From contig NC_031478.1 in assembly GCF_000006565.2 (NCBI RefSeq), forward strand, positions 6,348,212 to 6,412,211: 64,000 bases of DNA, read 5' to 3'. Origin of the DNA: Toxoplasma gondii ME49 (taxonomy: Eukaryota; Apicomplexa; Conoidasida; Eucoccidiorida; Sarcocystidae). The translations under genes were made by a program, and so were the position numbers. Of this stretch, positions 38,260-51,700 are shown in pieces. The stretch's first letter is position 1. Each line of letters opens with the position of its first letter. The notes under the pieces were generated by a model. That model had not been told where the DNA came from and searched no databases. It saw only the letters and a list, made by a program, of their open reading frames with translations.

Positions 38260-39527
38260 GGGGTGTTACAGAAGGTCTTTCCAGACAGCTAATTGACGTA
38301 GACGCGCCTAGGTCAAAAACTCGTTTTCGGAACGGAGTGCCAGCAAAGACAAGTGACGAAGAGATGGGTTCGAATGCTTGAGTGGAGCACGAATTGCCGC
38401 TAACACAAGAATATTATGCAGTAACATAAGAGTCTTGACGAGTCCTTTTTCCTCGTCTCCGCCGCTTCTCTAAAAGTAATAGTGTCACACTTCACCACCA
38501 GAGGTCTCGGTTCCCGCCCGGTTCGAGCTTTTTGCCCTGTCTTTATTGCTGCCACCTGCCCTAGATAAGTGTCTCGAACCCAGTCCCAGAAGAGTGCCAG
38601 GCTCCGTTCATGTCACTTCTTTACCTAGGAAGCCCAAGTCACTAGGATCGACAAAAATTTCTCCTTTCACGCGTGGATGTCATCTTTTAGTGCCTGCAAA
38701 AACTGACTGTTCCCCGTCGTCGTTCCGCCGTTCAGTCACTCGAAACCTAGCCCGCATGCAGTCGACAGTCCTCTGCAGGCTGAGCTGGCGATTGGCGGTT
38801 TGTTTTTTTCGCTCCGGGGCATTTAAATCTTTTTCTCCAGAGAAAAAAGGAGTGCGCCTCGATCCAAAGAAGTTTGTATTGGCACTCTTTCCGGGAAGTC
38901 TTCATTTGGGGCAAAAGTCTGGGTCAGAGGCGGTGTCTTCCTCGTTTCGTCACCGTGGAATTTTTGTTTGCGATACAACGCCACGTTTTCTACTCCGTGT
39001 TGCATGCTCGTTTCGCATTTGATTTCACCGGCTTCTACTGCAGCACGACCGACTTCTATTTTCCATATCGTCTCCCTTTTTCTCTATCGTGTCGTTCTCC
39101 ATACATTCCTTCTTCTCGGTGAGTCGCTTGCTGCGTCTTTCCGTTCCGTGGTTCAGCAAGTCCTGACGGCCCGCCCGTTTGCATGTCTGCAGGAAAGAAC
39201 GAGCGGCCATGCTTTCTCCCCGCGGAGGGGTTGTTCGGGCGTTTTTTCTCGGTGTTTCACCGCGCTGTCCTGTTATCCTTCCACACTGAGGCTTTAGGAG
39301 ACTCCCAACCATAGGGGGAGGGGTTCCTGTTCTTCTTCCGGTCTCCCGTTGAGGGATCTTCACTGCCGGAGAAATCGCGGTCTTGGGTCGGAGAGAACTA
39401 CCGCTGAGGAATGCCGGAAAGGAGGGAATGACGAAAGCCGCGTCAATGGCTTTCTTTGACTTAATCCGGCCACGACACCAGGTTCTACTCCGTTTCTCTT
39501 CTGTTGGTTAGCTCTTCACAGCAAACA
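38260..39527. other. MFAP1 promoter and 5' leader region
   Basis: There is no supported protein. A 158-codon plus-strand frame at 38546-39022 has an unstructured composition and lies where a 5' untranslated region is expected. CT-rich tracts near 39020-39130 and 39470-39510 precede the MFAP1 start codon. Confidence 0.4.
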
Positions 39528-42500
39528 ATGTCTGCCGCCGACGTCCACAGCATTTTGTATCGGGGCGCTGACCCCATGCAACAGAAATTCGAGCCACAGA
39601 AAGACAAAAAAGTGACGGTTCCCCGCTACTGGCCTGGGAAAGTAAGCTCACAGAGAAACGAGAAGCAAAGACCTTTTGACAGAGAACGAAGAACTGCTAC
39701 TCCCTTTAAGCCTGTTCTACGGACACGCATGCAGCGAAACTCCGGAGCGCACTCACAGTTCTTGGCTTCTTTCACGGATTATGCAGCACGGCTTTCTCTT
39801 CTCTGATGTATCGATTTGCCCGTGACGCGATAAAAAAAAACATGCGAGATTGCACGCGGGCAAGCGCGTGAATTCGAGCTTCGAATCCCCGAATGTCACT
39901 TCGTATAAGATCCGTTCGTGTGTCTCGGTGCGTCCTTCGTTCCTTCTGGTAACCCTGTGGTCAGGAGGAATGTACTGCCGGAGCTGCATGCTGGCGTGAG
40001 GTCGCAATCTCATTCCAGTTCTTCCCTTCGCCGTGTCCGGACCGAGTCGCGCTGGCCTGTCGTCAATCTTCTCACTTGCTTTTCTCCCCTTGCTTCCCCC
40101 CCTCTGCTTTCTCTTCTCTGCCTGTGCTCCCCAGGTTCCAGACAAGGCTGAAGATGACCTTTCAGGTTCCTCCGATGAAGAGGATGTCGCCGTCAAACAG
40201 CAACGCATGCAAGCCGTGCTCCAGGAGAGTAGCAGGCTGCACCGTCTGGCCCGAGCCGCCACAACTCTGAAGCGTAGGGTCTTTCCCCTCTGTTTCCAAT
40301 CCGACATTCCGTTCAGGAAACTCAACTCGTTTCCAGTCACTTCAAACGCGACTTCACTTACAGAGACGCAAATCCATCTCTGCTTGCGTAGCACTGGATA
40401 GGCAGACATGCAGCTTGGATTTCTGTTCAGAACCTTCGACACACTGCGCGCGTGATTTGTCTGTCTTCTTCGTTTGCAAAACCACCGTCACAGAAAGGTG
40501 ACGCCACCCGCCACTGACGGCCGGTCGAGGGTGACTGGTCGTTGTGTCTCCGAACAGCCAACGGCGTGTACGAAGCCTTTCGTTCCGCGTTCTTTTCTCT
40601 CACCGTTTGCATGCTCAGCGGATCTGCAGGAGCGGCGACGCATCCACGAAGCGATTGTGATTGAGGCAGCCAAAGGTGAGGGCGACTTCGCAGAAAGAAG
40701 ATGCGGGGCCCCACTGAGAGCAGAAGAAAAAGAGAAAAGCTGCAGGAGAGAAGAAACACACCACAATTTTATCGCCGCAAGAGCGAGTGTCAGAGCTCCC
40801 TTAGGCTGCGTACCCAGACGCGGTGCGCGCCTACGTGGATCTTCCTTGTCACATGCTCATTCGCAGACCCACACCTTGTGTATGCTGAAACATAGTCATT
40901 GTACTGGACATGACTCCACTCTTAGAGACGGATATATATATATATATATGTATATATATGTATACATCTATCTATATCTATCTATCTATATCTATCTGTA
41001 TCTATCTATAACTGTATCTATCTATCTCTGTCTCTCTCACTATATATGTGGAGGCAAGTATGCATGCAGGCGCACTGATCTACATATATGCATTTATATT
41101 TAAATGGATGTAAGGATGTGTACACGTGCACTGACATGTCCGTTGCGATAGTCGTTTCCTCGTTTCCTGTCCTTTCTGCGAGTTGCGTTTTATGTTGACT
41201 TGTTTGGGTAAGACGATACTCTCGTTTTCTGTGTGCTCGTGCTCGTCCTCAGAGCGGGAGCTTTTGGCCGAGAAAGAAGAGGAGGAGGAGAATGAGGAGG
41301 ACGAGGAGGAAGAAGAGACAGACGAGGCCCGCGAGCGTCGACGACGTCTCGCTCTTGCTCGGAGACGAGAAGAAGAAAAGCTACTGGAGGAGCAACAGAG
41401 ACAACATCAACTCGAGGAAGAGGAAGAGGACGATTCTTCCTCTGCGTACACGACAGATAGCGATGACAACGAGGATCCAGCTTTCACTATTTTACACAAA
41501 CCGGTGTGTGCAAAGATTCACATTTCTTTTTTGTCTGGAAACTACCAAAGGAGACGCACAGGGGACTGACTTCAACGGAAAACATCATAATTCTCAGAGC
41601 GGGTCATATATATATTTATATACGTTTATAGATCTATGTATATAATTATATATATATTTACCTACTTTTATATATTTATGTATTCATGTTATATGCGTAT
41701 ATATATATATATATAAGCATATGCATTTGCATGTAGATGTGTATGTCGCTGAAGAAGTGGTTTGTTTTCATAATTTTATTATTGTCTCACGGGATGTGTA
41801 TGTGTCTTGGGTTCGGTCTCGTGCCCACTTTCTTTTCGCTGTGTTTGCACTTTTCGTCATGCACCTCTGTGTTTCGTTGTTGTTTCCCTCACTTACTTTT
41901 CGTCTTTTGTCTCGGCCGGCCCCTCGTCAGCATGCGTCCGCTGCTGCTTCCTGTCTGTCCAGGTGTTTGTGCCAAAAGAGAAACGCGAGACTGTGAAGGA
42001 GCGCGAGCGACTGGAGGCGGAGGAAGAGAAAGAGAGGAAAGAAGCGGAGGAGCGCTTGGCGGATCGGAAGCGAGAATCCAAAAAATTGCTTTACGAGGCC
42101 TTGCAGAAGGAAGACGAAGAAATGAGGACGAACATGCTCGGTGAACAGCTTCAGGAGGAAGATTGCGAACTGCCTGATGACACAGACGGTCTCGATGCCG
42201 AAGCTGAGGTAGGGACCTCTCTCTTCACTTTCTCTTGTCGTGTCTTACACACATGCATGCAAGCAGGCATGCTCACATGAACAGATACATGTGTGTAGAA
42301 AGCTCTTTTACACGGTGATATATCTACCGCATGATGGAACATATAGATCGCGTTTTTTCTCTGCACCTTTTCATATACTCGTACGTCATAGGATGCTGTA
42401 GCGGACTGCGGGGTGTGGAGAGGGGGATGCCTGCATTCGAGGATGACCGCTGTTGGTGCATGCAGATGCCTATATCTTTGCCTGTGCCGAAGCATTTCCA

Positions 42501-45500
42501 GCTGCGCTGTTGCGGTGTACCACGGGTTCTTCTCGTTTTTATTCGCTGCCGCATGCAGTATGAGGCCTGGAAGGCTCGGGAGTTGCTGCGAATCAAACGC
42601 GACCAGGAGGAGCGACAGGCTCGCGACAATTTCGTAAGTCTTTCTTTCTGAGTTAATAGGCATCTTTGACGGGCCTCGAAAAGAGTTTTAAAGAGAATGC
42701 AGTTTTCGACCTTCACTGTGGTCGTCGCCTTTCAAGCATTCACAGGATGTGGCGGTAGACTATCAGCATGTCGATCCCTCTGTCTCCTCTTTCTTTTGTC
42801 TCTGTCCAGTCTCCTCGCTGTTCTGGCGAACACAGTTCTGTTTTTTTCTCGGCGTTTCCCAATTTCTTTGTGCTTTTCTTTCTTCTTAGTTCTTGAGGCG
42901 ACACTCGCCTGAGGCACCTCAGCTCTTTCCTGTTCCGTTTGGGAGGCTTTCGATCGGTGTGCTCCACTGCAATCGTATTTATTTATCCTGATTTTTCAAA
43001 CGCACAGCTCTCGGCAGAGACGGGCACACAAGAGGTTGTCACGGCCGCCCGGAATCTGTTTACAGTTTCTAGTATATATTCGCTCCTGTGTTTCTCAGTT
43101 GGAAGCTCTGGAGAGGAGACGGCAGATGACCGAGGAAGAGAGGCGGCTCGACGACAAGCAGCTCGACGCCATGCAGCCACGGAGAGAAGTCAAATACAAA
43201 TACAATTTCATGCAGAAGTACTACCACAGGGTGAGTCTTCTTCCTTTTCACTGCTTTTCGTTTTCCCTGCAGCTTCGTAGGTACTGTCTTCCCGGATCGA
43301 CAGATGCCACGGTTCGCAGGGCTGTGCGCTTCGAGCGAGGAGCGTTCCTCGTCTTTTGTTTGTGGCTTGTCACTTTCCTTCTGGGTTCTCTACTCGCGTC
43401 TCTGACGTCAAGCTTGGTTGTCGTTTCTCTCCGACTACGTCCGTGAACCTGAGCAACCTTGTGGCCCGGATTGCAGTTCTGCCTGTTCTCTCTTTGTTTC
43501 TCGAGTCCAATACCATCTTTTTTGCCGTCCTCTGCGACGCTCCGTCGTGCGACCATCGACGCGAGCAGCCTCACGCTGTGTGTATCCACTGGGCGCATGC
43601 CTTTGAGCATGTCGGAAAACTGTTCTGTGAACACTCCTGTCCCTTTGTCTGCTCGTGAGGTTGTGCATGCGAACTGTGCATCGTGGTTTTTTTTCCCCAC
43701 CAATCACTTCTCTGTTTCGCCAGTCGACTTACTTAAGTTCACTTTTTGGTCGGCAAATGTTTCGAACAGTTGATGCCTTCCAGCCGGATTTCCATACTTT
43801 GCTACAATAGTGAATTGCGCTTACTCGATCAGATACAGTTCCTGATTGAGTGGTGCTTTAAAGCGCATTTTCTCCTCAGTTTTGCTTCCAAATATAGAGG
43901 TGGAAGACGTGTATGTGCCTGCCTGGGGTTCCGTGGTCTCCACTACTTCAGGGTGCCTTCTTCCAAGATCTCGCTCGCAGCGGAGAAGAAGCGCTTTATC
44001 TGCGCGACTACAACGCACCCGTCGGGTGAGTTTTAGAAAAAACGTCGTTCCTGTCGCCACAGTGAAGGATGCGTCCATACACCTGATTTACAAAGATAAG
44101 GAAACAGCACACGAGCTGCAGCGGCTCCTCTGGCTCTGCTGAGATTCTTTTGACCTCCCAGTGCGCGCCAATGTGTGGCGAGCGAGGCTGGCTTTCGTTT
44201 TCAAAAGGAGTCCATTCTGTTTGTTCACCCGCAGCGGCTGTGTTTGGAGGAAGGCGTGTATCTCTCAGTTGGGGATGCCCGTCTCTCGAGGCGCGTTTCT
44301 CGACTCTGTCGCTGTGTGTTCTCTCCAGAGAAGACAAGTGGGACAAGAAGATTTTGCCTTCTGCAATGCGCGTTCGCCGTGGAGAATTTGGGCGGCAGGG
44401 CCAGACGAAACATACACATCTTGTCGACGTGGACACGACGGATTTCACCAGTGCTTGGGCCTTCAACACAAAAATCAAAGAGAAAACAGACAGCAAAATG
44501 GGAGGTAAGCAACATTCGAGGAAAACACACACAACAGCCTGCACCGGACGGGAGACAGAAACGCTCAAAACATGTTCGAGAGTCTGCCTCCTGGGACACT
44601 GCGGAACATAGGCAAGAGCTTGTGGTCCGCTACTTGTTGACTGAGTTTACCGCGGAGAGCCACAACACAGGATCGATTTGTTTGGCCTAAAGATTTTTCG
44701 TGCGTTGGGGGTACAGTTCTAGGAAAAGTGCAGAGACACTTGATGCCAGCTTTCGCGGAAGAGTGTGGGGTTTTAGGCAGTTTTTCTCCTTCGCACTTCG
44801 AGAGAATGTACAGGCTGTAGAACAGCAAAGAAAAAGGACGCTTTTCGGTGATTTCGCGCTGACTACAAAAACACCGTACAGAGGTCAAAAGGCACATCAA
44901 CTATGATCTTGCCGTCGTTTGTCATTGAATAAGGGACTGTGGGGGGTGTAGCAAGGACAGTTGAAAAAACGGGACCTAGCTTTGTCGTCGAACGACCACG
45001 AGATTTTCTGAAACTTCTGCGTTCGAAACGAGAAATATGTAGACAACGTGCGACAGGGTGCTGACAAGAAACGTTTTAAAGAGGATTTCAGGCGATGCGA
45101 GAGCGTTTCCATGCATACGAAAACAAACAGAATCAATAAACAAATAAAGGGATGCATATATATATATATATATATATATACCTATATCCATATCAACACA
45201 GGATATCTTCACGTTTCGATATTGACGCCTAGATGCACATATTTGTATTCATCAGTATTACATCGTCAAATCTTCATATATACATAACTCTCTCTCTACA
45301 TATGTATATATATATATATATGTGTACGCCAACGTCACACACCGTATCTTGTCTTTAGTATATGCATATACCATCCTGCTGCTACTTTTCTAACTGGATG
45401 TGGAACGCCATTGCCGTTCTAACAAAGCCGGCATCAAGAACAAGCAGACTGTCGCCAGAACGTACATATATGTGCAGATGAAGATATCGAATTAAGTGAA

Positions 45501-45695
45501 CCTTTCTATATAGATTTGGGTATACACTGCACGTTGTTCGCGTCAGTGGCACTTGGCTTGCGCCCCGCTGTATACCTGGTTTCTTCGCATTAAGTCGGTC
45601 TGGAGATCAATGAAGAGACAGTGCAAAGTTTTTCTTGTTCAGGACGAAAAGGCGCCAAGGAGTTCGATCGTCCCGCGGCAAGGCCGAAGAAGTGA
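39528..45695 (+). CDS. MFAP1: MFAP1 spliceosomal protein
   Basis: MFAP1 is a nuclear component of the pre-catalytic spliceosome that binds Prp38. Ten exons join in perfect phase: 39528-39641, 40135-40273, 40619-40675, 41253-41503, 41963-42208, 42559-42633, 43099-43230, 43952-44025, 44329-44504 and 45643-45695. This gives 438 residues, close to the usual length of about 440. Family landmarks appear in order: RYWPGK near the N-terminus; acidic and Glu/Arg-rich coiled coils; VFVPKEKRETV; YEAWKARELLRIKRD; YKYNFMQKYYHR then GAFFQ; LRDYNAPVGEDKWDKKILP; FGRQGQTKHTHLVDVDTT, FTSAW and a C-terminal FDRPAARPKK. Donors are mostly GTAAG or GTGAG, but exon 2 uses GTAGGG and exon 4 GTGTGT, so these two joins are slightly less sure. 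The last intron is 1138 bases. The 53-base final exon is easily missed, but it supplies the conserved Lys-rich end. Confidence 0.93.
40930..41046. repeat. TA and TATC microsatellite (MFAP1 intron 3)
   Basis: A TA run followed by about 80 bases of imperfect CTAT/TCTA tetranucleotides, ending in TCTC repeats. It lies fully inside MFAP1 intron 3. Confidence 0.9.
41605..41722. repeat. AT-rich microsatellite tract (MFAP1 intron 4)
   Basis: Imperfect TATA/TTTATA repeats inside MFAP1 intron 4, ending in a pure AT run near 41699-41715. Confidence 0.85.
45155..45324. repeat. TA microsatellites (MFAP1 intron 9)
   Basis: Two TA runs, at about 45157-45181 and 45303-45322, joined by AT-rich sequence inside the long last intron of MFAP1. 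Confidence 0.85.
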
Positions 45696-48600
45696 ACAGA
45701 AGCGGGTCGTCTTTCCTCGTCGCGTCTCCACCTGGATTGATTTCCTGCTCTCTCCAGACTCGTCAGTTGGCTTTTTGCGGCGCTTCGCTGTCCACAGGGG
45801 GTGCGCATACACGCGTAGGCCAGGTCGCCCTCTGTGTGGTGTGCAGCGTCGCGTCCTGTTTCTTCTTGCGTCTTCGTCTTGGTTGCTCCTGCCGTAGCGC
45901 CGGGTCTTGCGTAGTCTCCAGCCGTGATGCGTGCGACAGCGGGCCTCTCGAATTCTTCTCTACGGCGTCTGCAGCTTTCTTCGTCGTCGCGCTTTGCGTT
46001 GGAGATTCTCTGTTCCCCTTCGCACTTCTTTCGCAAACGCATGGCTTTCACCGATTCAGGAAAAGCGTTTTTTCCGCGTGCGTTGCTTTCTAGTTTGGTG
46101 TCTGCGATCCTTCTCGAGTTCTGATTGTGATGTAGGGACACAAGGAGATACCGTTTCCAGGCTTTCAAGTCTTTCTCTTTTTCTGGGAGCGCTGCTTTTC
46201 TCTGCTGGCGCTCCCCCACTCTCTGCAGATCTGCGTCGTGGTAGTTTTGCCTTTTCAGAGATTGTCTTTCTTAAAGCGCGAGAGTCACATGTCTTCAAAT
46301 GCCGCAGCCGTTCTCTCGTTTGCTCCTTCCATTTCCCGGTCTTTGCTGTTGACCCTTGGCACACATCCAGAACCGGCTATCGTCACTTTTCCCTGTAAAT
46401 CGCTCTCTCTCCACTGCCTTTCTTCCTCCTTCCCCCCGTCCCCCTGTAGGGGTGGCAGCAGAGAAGTTCTGATCTGCAGGCAGCGCTGCGTCAGGCGTTT
46501 CATTCTGTTGCCGGGGCCTCTTTCGTTGTCGAGGAAAACATCATAAGAAAAGGAAAACCAGGTGAAGTCTTTGTCACGTTTGCATACATCAGGCGGCCAC
46601 AGATCAAAGACTTGCGAAGCAATAAAAGCCTGTCCATTTTTTGGGTTCGTGACCGAGAAACTGCCCAGAAACAGATCTAGCGGAGGGGCGGAGTCTTGCT
46701 TTCTCTTTGAGGCGCGTCGGGACAGAAAATTGAAAACGCGTAAGTTCTTCAGTGTCTCCGCTCAATCTCGCTTTACTCATAGAATCGAAGACAACGATAC
46801 CCACCTAAATGGAGTCAAAGAATTACACAAAAAACTCAACGGAGTAAGGGAGGCGCGGACGATGCGTCGACTGAAATGCGCTTTCAGTCTCTTTGGCTTA
46901 TAAGCAAATCCAGCGATAGTCGACGGAACCATGTTTACAAAAGGAAATCCGTGGTTCAAGTGCGCTTGAAACGATTTGAAACATTGCTTCTGGTTCGAGC
47001 AGAAAGGCGTGAAAAGGTCTTTTGAAAGATAGCTGAAAACCGTTGGTCTTTGACTGAGATCTGAGCGCAAAGACGGCGCAAAATCTGCTGGTTCTCCCCC
47101 CTTCGAGGAGCGAAAGCAAACGACAGTCATTTCATTTAAAGAACTTTTTTCGGAAGAGCTAACATTCGATTTTTCAGGGCCAGGTTAGAAGAGTTGCAGG
47201 GGGGACCCTGAAGACGAGTTTCATGCAAAAATGACCAAGGTGATCGTGACAAAAAAGAACGCTGCGACAACGCAACTCGAAAAAACAGAAACGTCATAGT
47301 ACCTATACTCGCATGTGCGTAGTAGTGTTCTCTTGCTGTGCCGGTAAACAAAGAGCTTCAAGGTCTAAACCACGTTAGGAGTAAGAATCATGATTTAGGT
47401 CACCAGCATAGTACCTCGCCAAGCCAAGACTGAAAATGACGATCAGGACTGACTGTGTCCAGCTGAATAAACCCACACATCCTCATTTAACTTCCTGGTT
47501 GCACGCACCTCTCTAGAATCTTGTAAAAGTGAAAACTGTATCTTCTGTATATTTGGTGTATCATCTTCGCTGCGCTTGCGTTAGTCTTCTACTTATATCG
47601 AAGGACCGATCATGCGTTGAGCAGATCTACGCGTAACCGCAGGAATTTGGGACTCTCTGAAATCTGGGGAAGACGCGCGAAGCAAGGGGGAGTTGCTTCG
47701 AAAGAAGCAAACATTTCAGAAATTCTTTTTGAAAAGCATGCAGCGCACAAAGAACGAAGGCGAACAGCGAAGACCATCGCCCCCAAAAGGAAAAAGTGCA
47801 ACGGAAAAACAAAACGCGAAACCACGTCTGAAACACCGAAGACAACCGTTTTTCACGAAGGACGACAAGATATACACAAAATGCCATGAAGATGGGGGAC
47901 AACAGTGGAGCACCCCCGCCAGCGGCGACGCGACAGAAAAAGCAAACTTCTACGGCAAGGGGGGGGGCCTTAAACAAAGACGCACAAATCCCGATACGTG
48001 AAACACCGACTCAGTGGCAAACCCATTAAGACAAAGAAGACTCGAACGAAACAAGACCGAGACGTTGAACGCATGATCTACAAGAGGGCACAAAGCCGCC
48101 TTTTAAGATCAAACAACGCGCGAGGACGTGGACAGTGCAGACGAGCAAGAACAGGAGAATGACGGCGGAGGGCGCAGAGCCAGCGCAGTGAGAGAGGCCG
48201 CGTCGTAGTCAACCATTCGAGAAGCCTAGGAAAACGAACAGGACATGTGGAAACCTCAGGCATGTCAGATGCATAATACAGAGACTAGATGCGAGAAAGG
48301 CAAGTCGGCAGGCTGTCCGAGACTATGGGGGGATCGAGGGAGAAACGTTGGCGCAAATTATGAGGGAGAGAGTCTGAAAGCGAAGATGCAGATCGTAAAC
48401 ATGTCACTCAGTTGTGGGGAGTTTGCAGATAGCGACGAGCCGAAGACCTCGACTTGCTGCGGGAAAACACTGCGCCTTTGCAAGACATGTCCATCGCCCG
48501 TCAAGAGAACGGATGCCACTTCAGCACCAGATCTGCACAAGCAAACTGTGATTTACAGGTCCACGGTGTCTGCAAGTTCCGCAGGGGAAAAGTCAACGTT

Positions 48601-48748
48601 TGCGTTCACGGCGAACAAAGATAATGCCATTCACTTGGGTACTCGCCGTTCAGGTGTCAACGTCCATTTGACAAGACGTACACTGATCGACCGAAAGACC
48701 CGCAGTCCCGCGAGCAAATCGGAATACAGTGAAGTCCACTACTGGGGA
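45696..48748. other. 3' flanks of two convergent genes
   Basis: MFAP1 (plus) and the large minus-strand gene converge here, so the 3.05 kb probably holds both 3' untranslated regions. Frames up to 209 codons (minus, 45590-46219) and 179 codons (plus, 48245-48784) exist, but their composition is basic and unstructured and the first overlaps the MFAP1 terminal exon. I do not support a gene here. Confidence 0.4.
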
Positions 48749-51700
48749 TCATGCGGTCTCTTCCCATGCGTCGCACAACGCTGAGAGACGACTGTTCAGG
48801 TCCACGGCTTTCGAAAGACGCGAAAACTCAAAACTCACCTTTTGATAGTCCGCCAGAATCCGGCCGACGTCTTGCAGGAGCCTCACTGCCGTCTCTCTTT
48901 CGTCTTCTTCTCTTCGCTGTGCTTGCTGGTTAGACACACTGCACTGGCTTGTACGAGGCGAGCAGACGAGATCTTCGAGACGCGCATGCAGCTGGAAGAA
49001 AAACGAGAAGCAGTGCAACGAGTCGACAGATACAAGCCCCTGCTATCGGCAAGTAACAAGAGACAAACGAATTTCGCTAGAGAAGTGGTACACGTACAGG
49101 AAGCAAAATAAACAGAGGACGAAAGAAACAACGCTTGCCGGACGAGAAAAGGAAGCGACCGGGGAGAAGAATCTCGAATTCTCACCTGAAGAACGAGAGG
49201 GAAGCCGAGAGCCAAGAAAGTCATGCGGAAAGCGGCCGACCGCTCTGTGGGCGGCAGCGACGCGAGCCAGTCTGTCAGGCTTCCTTCCGATGCCAAAGAG
49301 AAAGAAGATTTTAGTTGAAAACGTGAGTGATGCTTAACGAGGTTGCATGCGTCCCCGAGTCTGCCGTCTCTGAGAAGCTGGCCTAGGGCCTCCACGGGGT
49401 CGCTGGGAAGGGAGGCGGCACGCAGATAATCAAACTGCAAAAAGAGAGGGCAAAGGAAGAGCAGGCAAGAACAGCCTTTACAGGCAGTTCTCGGTGTGTT
49501 GCTTGAAGCATGCAATTCGAGTCTCCACATGCCGTCCATTGTTTTTTAAGAGAAAGCATACCCCGACGACGGCAGAGACAGCTGCAGTGCAAAAAAAAAC
49601 GACGCACCCTAAGACGAGCAGGCAAGCGGCGCAAGTGTGTCAGGACAGCACGGAGATCCAGGGCGACAACAGGACCGCAGTCGTGAAGACTAAGGAGAAA
49701 GTCATCAGAGCACTGACCGAATGACACAACAGACGCAGACAGAATGGATGCGCAAAAGACGTACGACAAACGAAGGAACGGCGTAAGGGAATTGCCTGGC
49801 GACCGTCTGTAGCTCGTTCAGGAGGGCCGCGTGTAGGCGCCGGGCGGCGCCTTCCTCCTTGATTTTTTCCGCCGGCTTTCCACCGGTGATTCTGAGGGCG
49901 TTTTGCACGAGGATGCCGGGAGTGGCAGTGTCCAGAGGTCTGTCGGCGTCGCACCCCCCCGACAAACTCGCAGAATCTCCAGAAAAGCCGCGCGCGTCGT
50001 TCGCTTCTGCATAAGTTTCGCTTCTTCTCGCCGACGGCAACCACGGGTGGGAGCGAGTCTCGGGATCGACGCGAAGAAGCCGCAGATTCAGCTGTTTCAC
50101 GAGTTGTACCCAGCAGGTGAAGGCGCCTCTTCGAGCGTCGTCTTCCTCGTCTCCGTCCTTCGCTTCTTGGGCGCATGCTCGCAGGTCCAGTTGGAATCCA
50201 GAGCCTCTCCCGAACTTCCGCCAGGCTGCGTCGATCTCGGGGCTTGCGCCGCGGGCGGCTCGCGCCCCCACACGCTCCGCCGCGGCCTTCTTCTCCCTGG
50301 CTTTCCTTCCTTCTCGTTGCCGCTCCTCGGCTGCATGCGCGGCGAGCAGCGAGGCCACTGACCGAGAGGCTGGGTGAAATCTGTTCTTGGCCAGTGCGAG
50401 AGATGATTCGCCGGCCGAAGGAACGAAGAGAGCACCGGTGCGCGGCTTGGCAAGAGGCGCGGATGAGAAGAGAGAAGATTCAGGAGCGACGGAAGCGAAG
50501 GGCACCGCTGGTGCAGGCGGGTCGACCACAATGACGTAGGTCCGGAGAATGAAGCTCACGAAGGAGAGAAAGGGCAATAGAAGATCCAGGTCGAGATGCC
50601 CTGCGAGTTCAACCGCGTCCGCGAGACGTCCTGCGAATCCCTGAAAGAGTCGAGGACGCAGAAAGGCGAGAGAGAAAACATGGTCGTAGAGAGGGGAAGC
50701 AGAGGACGTCGCGGGCGAGGAGACAGGAGACTCAAATATGTGTAAGATAGGAGGCACGAGGGAGAGAAGAAGAAATGGGGAACTAGAGACGAGAGGCGAA
50801 GGCGAGAAGAAAAAACGATCAAGGTGGCGCTGCCACACGAGGCGAAGTGGAAAAGCAAAAGAAGCGAAAGGAGGCACACACGGCACGCAGAAGAAAGAGG
50901 TGAAGGCAACCCTACAGAGCAAACGATCAAGAAGAGAGAGGACGAAACGAAAAGAACGGACATATGTGCGATGCGAGTCGACTCCAACAGGACCGTGAGA
51001 GAGAAAAGAAAGTGAAGAGGGACAGGTGCAGACAAGTCGTTCCTCAGAGTGTCTTCCACGAACAGAAAACTCAAACAAAAACGTTCCTTTCCGTCCGACG
51101 GTCTCCAGACAACTGGTTAACAACCTCAGCCAGGGAATCGAGAGCGGCCTGCACAACAGCTCGATCCCTCGGTGCTTCCCTCTTCTTCCTCTTCTGTCCT
51201 TCGTCGGTTCCGTCTTCGTCCTTCTTGTTTTGACTCACCAAGTGTGCAACGACTTCTGCGGCGTCGAGGGTCCATGGGTGCCGACTGCAGACCTCTGCTG
51301 CGTCTGTACCTTGTGAAAGAAGAACCGAACGACCTCTGCATAGAGAGAAGACAGAGAGAAGAGATAAGACCCTGAAAGGCCTCGAAGGCGCCGACCACCT
51401 GAGCTCGACTCACGTTTGCGGACATGTGCACTCAACATACGAACAGAATCTCTACATAAACGGTTCGGCAAGACAACTGAAACAACAAACTGGCACAGAG
51501 CCGAGCCTTGGTGTCTTAGCAAGTGACTAACCAACACTCTGAGCTCGCGTAAGAAGTCCAGTGGGAGTGGCAGTCTACAAAAATCATAAACAACACGGTG
51601 CATATCTATCTATATATGTATATGTATCTATACGCACACGTAAATATATCTTTATATATATATATATGTATATATGTATATGTATATAATTATATACACA

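Noticed and set aside
38546..39022. Plus-strand 158-codon frame upstream of MFAP1
   Set aside because: No domain and no splice link to MFAP1. It lies where promoter and 5' leader are expected.
45590..46219. Minus-strand frame of 209 codons
   Set aside because: It is antisense to the MFAP1 last exon and 3' flank, with basic unstructured composition and no splice or family support.
48245..48784. Plus-strand frame of 179 codons
   Set aside because: It runs into the 3' end of the large minus-strand gene and shows no recognisable domain. It probably lies in untranslated sequence.
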